Positions 61,586 to 64,000 of a DNA stretch of 64,000 nt are shown here, in pieces (within the stretch, counting starts at the first letter, position 1; the number at the start of each line of letters is the position of its first letter). A model generated the notes under the pieces. The model was not told where the DNA came from and did not search any database. It saw only the letters and a program-made list of their open reading frames with translations. Source of the stretch: Planotetraspora sp. A-T 1434 (GTDB lineage Bacteria > Actinomycetota > Actinomycetes > Streptosporangiales > Streptosporangiaceae); NCBI RefSeq assembly GCF_025420585.1, contig NZ_JAOEGB010000002.1, positions 124,001 to 188,000 on the forward strand, given 5' to 3'. The translations under genes were made by a program, and so were the position numbers.

Positions 61586-62341
61586 GTGACTGAAACGCCC
61601 GCCTTGTCCAACGCCGCATTCACCGCCATGCCCGAAGCCATGCCCGAAGCCATGCCGGAAGCCATGCCCGAAGCCATGCCCGCCGGCTTGTCGCATGCCT
61701 TGTCAGGCGCGCCCGCGCATCCGCGCCGGGACGGCGTGCTGCGGTTCTTCCACGGGCCCATGGACTGCGGCAAGTCCACGCTGGCGCTGCAGATGAACTA
61801 CAACCACGGCCGTCAGGGCAGGCGCGGTCTGGTGCTGACGAAGCATGACCGCTCGGGCGGGCCGCAGGTCACCAGCCGCATCGGCCTGGGCCTCGACGCG
61901 ATCGAGGTCGTGGACGAGCTGAACCTGCTCGAACTGGTACGCGCACACGACCAGATCGACTACCTCATCTGCGACGAGGCGTGCTTCTACACCGTGGCGC
62001 AGATCGAGCAGCTCGCCGACCTGGTCGACGACCACGGCGTGGACGTTTACGCCTTCGGCCTCGCCTCGGACTTCCGGTCGCAGATGTTCCCCGCCGCGCA
62101 GCGGCTGTTCGAGCTGGCCGACGAGGTGCTGCGGCTGCAGGTGGAGGTGCTGTGCTGGTGCGGGCGCCAGGGCAGGCTGAACGCCCGCGTCGTCAACGGG
62201 GTCATGGCGCGGACCGGTGAGCAGGTCGTGATCGCCGACACCGACGGCTCCGAGGTGCACTACCGGGTTCTGTGCCGCCGCCACCACCGCAGCGGCGACC
62301 TCGGCACGGCACGGCGGGCGGAGCCGCCGTCCACGCCGTGA
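61586..62341 (+). CDS. tdk: Thymidine kinase
   Basis: 251 residues from GTG 61586 (TATGCT 8 nt upstream). The conserved enzyme starts near residue 50: P-loop FFHGPMDCGKST (57-65), the DE box CDEACF (Asp130-Glu131; a Cys where many members have Gln), and the lasso zinc site Cys190, Cys192, Cys230, His233. It phosphorylates thymidine in nucleoside salvage. The first 35 residues contain four M-P-E-A tetrapeptides, giving five in-frame ATGs (61628, 61640, 61652, 61664, 61676) as alternative starts. The extension is unlike other thymidine kinases. Confidence 0.9.
   Translation: MTETPALSNAAFTAMPEAMPEAMPEAMPEAMPAGLSHALSGAPAHPRRDGVLRFFHGPMDCGKSTLALQMNYNHGRQGRRGLVLTKHDRSGGPQVTSRIGLGLDAIEVVDELNLLELVRAHDQIDYLICDEACFYTVAQIEQLADLVDDHGVDVYAFGLASDFRSQMFPAAQRLFELADEVLRLQVEVLCWCGRQGRLNARVVNGVMARTGEQVVIADTDGSEVHYRVLCRRHHRSGDLGTARRAEPPSTP
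61625..61680 (+). repeat. 12-bp tandem repeat with in-frame ATGs in tdk
   Basis: gccatgcccgaa-type units place ATG every 12 bp from 61628 to 61676. All are in frame with thymidine kinase. Confidence 0.9.
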
Positions 62342-62350
62342 GCGGCCCGG

Positions 62351-63253
62351 TCACGGAGCGGAGGCGAGGTCCGCGAGGCGGGCGGTGAGATGCTCCTCGT
62401 CTCCGTCGATCAGCGCGGAGGCCACCCGCCACCAGGCGAACCACTCGGCGCTGCGCCACATCCAGTCCACCCGCTCCACGGCGGCGACCACGTCGCCGCG
62501 CACATCCCACGCGGGCCCGGCGATCTCCCCGGTGGCGCCGTGCCGTACGGCCCAGTCGCGCAGGGCGGCGGAGACGGCGGAGTCCACGGGCTCGGCATAG
62601 GGGTCGGGGGTCTCCCCCGGAAGCGGGTGGGGGCCGAGCCCGGCGGCCACGCCCCAGCTCCACTGGGCCTCGGCGGGGCGGGAGTAGCGCAGGGAGCCGA
62701 AGTCGAGGTTGGACCCCGGCAGGCCGTCCCTCCGGTCGACGACCACGGCGTCCAGGCGGCCCCCGGCGTCGAACGCCACAACCAGGCGATCACCGGCCCG
62801 CGCGTCCTCGGGGACCTCGACGCGGTCCTCGGCCTGCCAGGAGTTCAGGTCCGCCGAGCCGGTGGGAGGACCCCACAACACATCGGCCACGTCGTCGGAG
62901 ATCCAGGCGGCCAGCATCTCCAGCACGGTCAGGTCGCTCCACGGCTCGACGGCCATGGCGGTGGCGAGCACCTCGTCCGGCGGCGGCTGCTTGCCTCCCC
63001 GGCTCCTCGTCCACCACTCGCCGCCGAGGTCGGCGGTCCCGACGTGCAGCGCGGCCACGGCGGCCAGCTCGGACGACCGCCGCGTCAGCGGAGCCTCACG
63101 GGCCAGCCCGGCGGCGCGCTCCGTGCGGTCACCGCCCAGTACGGCACGGGCCTGGTCCAGCAGCCTCGCCGCCGTGGGCCGGTCCTCGCCAAGAAGGTCA
63201 CGTATCAGCCGTCTGGCCTGGGATCGAGCGTCCTCCGCATGAGCCTCGCGCAT
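62351..63253 (-). CDS. Hypothetical protein
   Basis: 300 residues, not recognised. An N-terminal helical region (AEDARSQARRLIRDLLGEDR, LLDQARAVLGGDRTERAAGL) is followed by a Trp-rich domain (DWMWRSAEWFAWWRVASALI near the C-terminus; SDDVADVLWGPPTG). No signal or membrane segment. The stop is 10 bp from that of the convergent tdk gene. Start ATG 63253 follows 26 bp after the CoxG-like gene, so co-transcription with it is likely. Confidence 0.6.
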   Translation of the reverse strand: MREAHAEDARSQARRLIRDLLGEDRPTAARLLDQARAVLGGDRTERAAGLAREAPLTRRSSELAAVAALHVGTADLGGEWWTRSRGGKQPPPDEVLATAMAVEPWSDLTVLEMLAAWISDDVADVLWGPPTGSADLNSWQAEDRVEVPEDARAGDRLVVAFDAGGRLDAVVVDRRDGLPGSNLDFGSLRYSRPAEAQWSWGVAAGLGPHPLPGETPDPYAEPVDSAVSAALRDWAVRHGATGEIAGPAWDVRGDVVAAVERVDWMWRSAEWFAWWRVASALIDGDEEHLTARLADLASAP

Positions 63254-63278
63254 AGGGTCAAGGTACGCCGCTAGATCG

Positions 63279-63932
63279 CTAACGGCGAGACCTTTGGCGT
63301 CCGAGCACCCAGCCGATGACGGCGCTGCCGAGCGAGATGCCGGCGCCCATCCCGAAGGCGGCCAGCAGCGACCAGGCCGGAACGCCCTGCCGGACAGGGG
63401 TAAGCGTCTCGGCGGGACGGGTGAAGACCTGAGGGGCGGCCCGGTCGACGTCGGCGGGCTGGGCGACCTCCGGGGTAAGTCCCCCGGCCGCCGGGCCGGA
63501 GAGGAGATGCCGCTCGACGGCGGAGAAGAACTCGCCCGCCGTCTTCTTGGCCACCGAGCCGAGCATGCGCTGGCCCACCCCGCCGATCATGCCGCCCACG
63601 ACCGCCTCGGCGTCGTAGTCCACGCGGGTGCCGCCGTCCACCTCGCTCAGCCGTACGAGGACGGTGGCCTCGACGGTGCCGGGGGCGCCCTGCCCGCGGG
63701 CCCTGAGCACGAACCGCTCGGGCTCCGCCGGGTCGGCGAGAGTAACCTCGCCCTGGTAGACGCCCTTGATCGACGCGACCCCGGCGGTCACCGTCATCTT
63801 GTAGACGTCGTCCCCGACCTCCTCCAGGCGCTCGCAGCCGGGGATCGTCCGGACCAGGACGCCGGGATCCTGCAGGGCGTTCCAGACCCGCTTGCGCTCC
63901 ACCCCGAGCAGCGCACTGCCAACGACCTTCAT
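63279..63932 (-). CDS. CoxG-like SRPBCC protein with C-terminal membrane anchor
   Basis: 217 residues. The SRPBCC/START-type CoxG domain covers 1-150 (VERKRVWNALQDPGVLVRTI, PGCERLEEVGDDVYKMTVTA, VEATVLVRLSEVDGGTRVDY). A linker precedes a single C-terminal membrane helix (WSLLAAFGMGAGISLGSAVI) and a basic end, the arrangement by which CoxG recruits CO-dehydrogenase-type hydroxylases to the membrane. GGAGG lies 6 nt before ATG 63932. The partner cox/xanthine-dehydrogenase-like genes would lie upstream, beyond base 64000. Confidence 0.85.
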   Translation of the reverse strand: MKVVGSALLGVERKRVWNALQDPGVLVRTIPGCERLEEVGDDVYKMTVTAGVASIKGVYQGEVTLADPAEPERFVLRARGQGAPGTVEATVLVRLSEVDGGTRVDYDAEAVVGGMIGGVGQRMLGSVAKKTAGEFFSAVERHLLSGPAAGGLTPEVAQPADVDRAAPQVFTRPAETLTPVRQGVPAWSLLAAFGMGAGISLGSAVIGWVLGRQRSRR

Positions 63933-63956
63933 GGGCCACCTCCGATGCCGAGCACA

Positions 63957-64000
63957 CTAGACAATCACGGAGACCGGCGAGAACGGCAAGATCTGCCTCC
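63957..64000 (-). CDS. Possible C-terminal end of an upstream gene
   Basis: One minus-strand frame from the window edge reads QILPFSPVSVIV and stops at TAG 63959-63957. It may be the end of the gene preceding the CoxG-like one, but 14 codons are too few to decide. Confidence 0.15.
   Translation of the reverse strand, partial: RQILPFSPVSVIV

Overview
The window is very G+C-rich, tightly packed actinobacterial chromosome. Genes often overlap by GTGA or ATGA, starts are frequently GTG or TTG, and many promoters are leaderless (TAnnnT 6-8 nt before the start codon). Gene content (XRE-like regulator with a divergent HATPase partner, MsiK-like sugar ATPase, an aroC-aroK-aroB-aroQ operon behind a short prepilin peptidase, a DUF6571-like/WXG100 region) suggests a filamentous order such as Streptosporangiales; that placement is inference. 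I saw no rRNA, tRNA, CRISPR array, insertion sequence or prophage.

Layout. 1-6.4 kb (minus): a coupled SWIM / DUF5691 / MoxR / DUF5682 / VWA cluster, with a 43-codon truncated duplicate of the DUF5691 start between the first two genes. 6.5-8 kb: a lower-G+C two-gene HTH + AbiEii-type nucleotidyltransferase module. 8.1-13.2 kb (plus): LuxR-type ATPase regulator, DUF985 cupin, aldehyde dehydrogenase. 13.2-16.9 kb (minus): lipoprotein and a FtsH-like AAA protease with extra C-terminal membrane segments. 17-19.4 kb (plus): pirin, CMD-like protein, SDR. 19.4-22.9 kb: nucleotide-sugar dehydrogenase, methyltransferase and glycosyltransferase. 23-25.9 kb: MsiK-like ATPase, divergent LacI regulator with operators, glutathione peroxidase. 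26-31 kb: secreted lytic transglycosylase behind an attenuator-like hairpin, TetR/diiron-oxidase pair with two identical-design operators, two DUF202 genes separated by an unusual repeat, lipoprotein, UBP zinc finger.

31-41.7 kb: CPA1 antiporter, Tyr/Gln/Pro-repeat protein, DinG-like helicase, SGNH hydrolase, the shikimate operon, prepilin peptidase, SseB-like protein. 42-44 kb: carbamate kinase and a barbiturase/cyanuric-acid-hydrolase family enzyme, a probable ring-opening and carbamoyl-salvage pair. 44.2-49.1 kb: small membrane protein, RHH-Doc toxin-antitoxin pair, DapC-like aminotransferase, DUF418 protein, nitrilase-family amidase and two unrecognised coupled genes. 49.1-51.8 kb (minus): family III CoA transferase and a fused carboxyltransferase. 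52-57.3 kb: accessory-looking region with a DUF6571-like large protein, lipoprotein, WXG100 protein, XRE-like regulator and HATPase, followed by a Thr/Ser/Cys-rich open frame. 57.4-61.4 kb (minus): hydantoinase/oxoprolinase A and B. 61.6-64 kb: thymidine kinase, an unknown gene and a CoxG-like SRPBCC protein.

The most distinctive features are short tandem repeats that multiply start codons (DUF202, HyuB, thymidine kinase) and a family of short intergenic TGCATGATCACG repeats, roughly 53 bp apart, at two places 10 kb apart.
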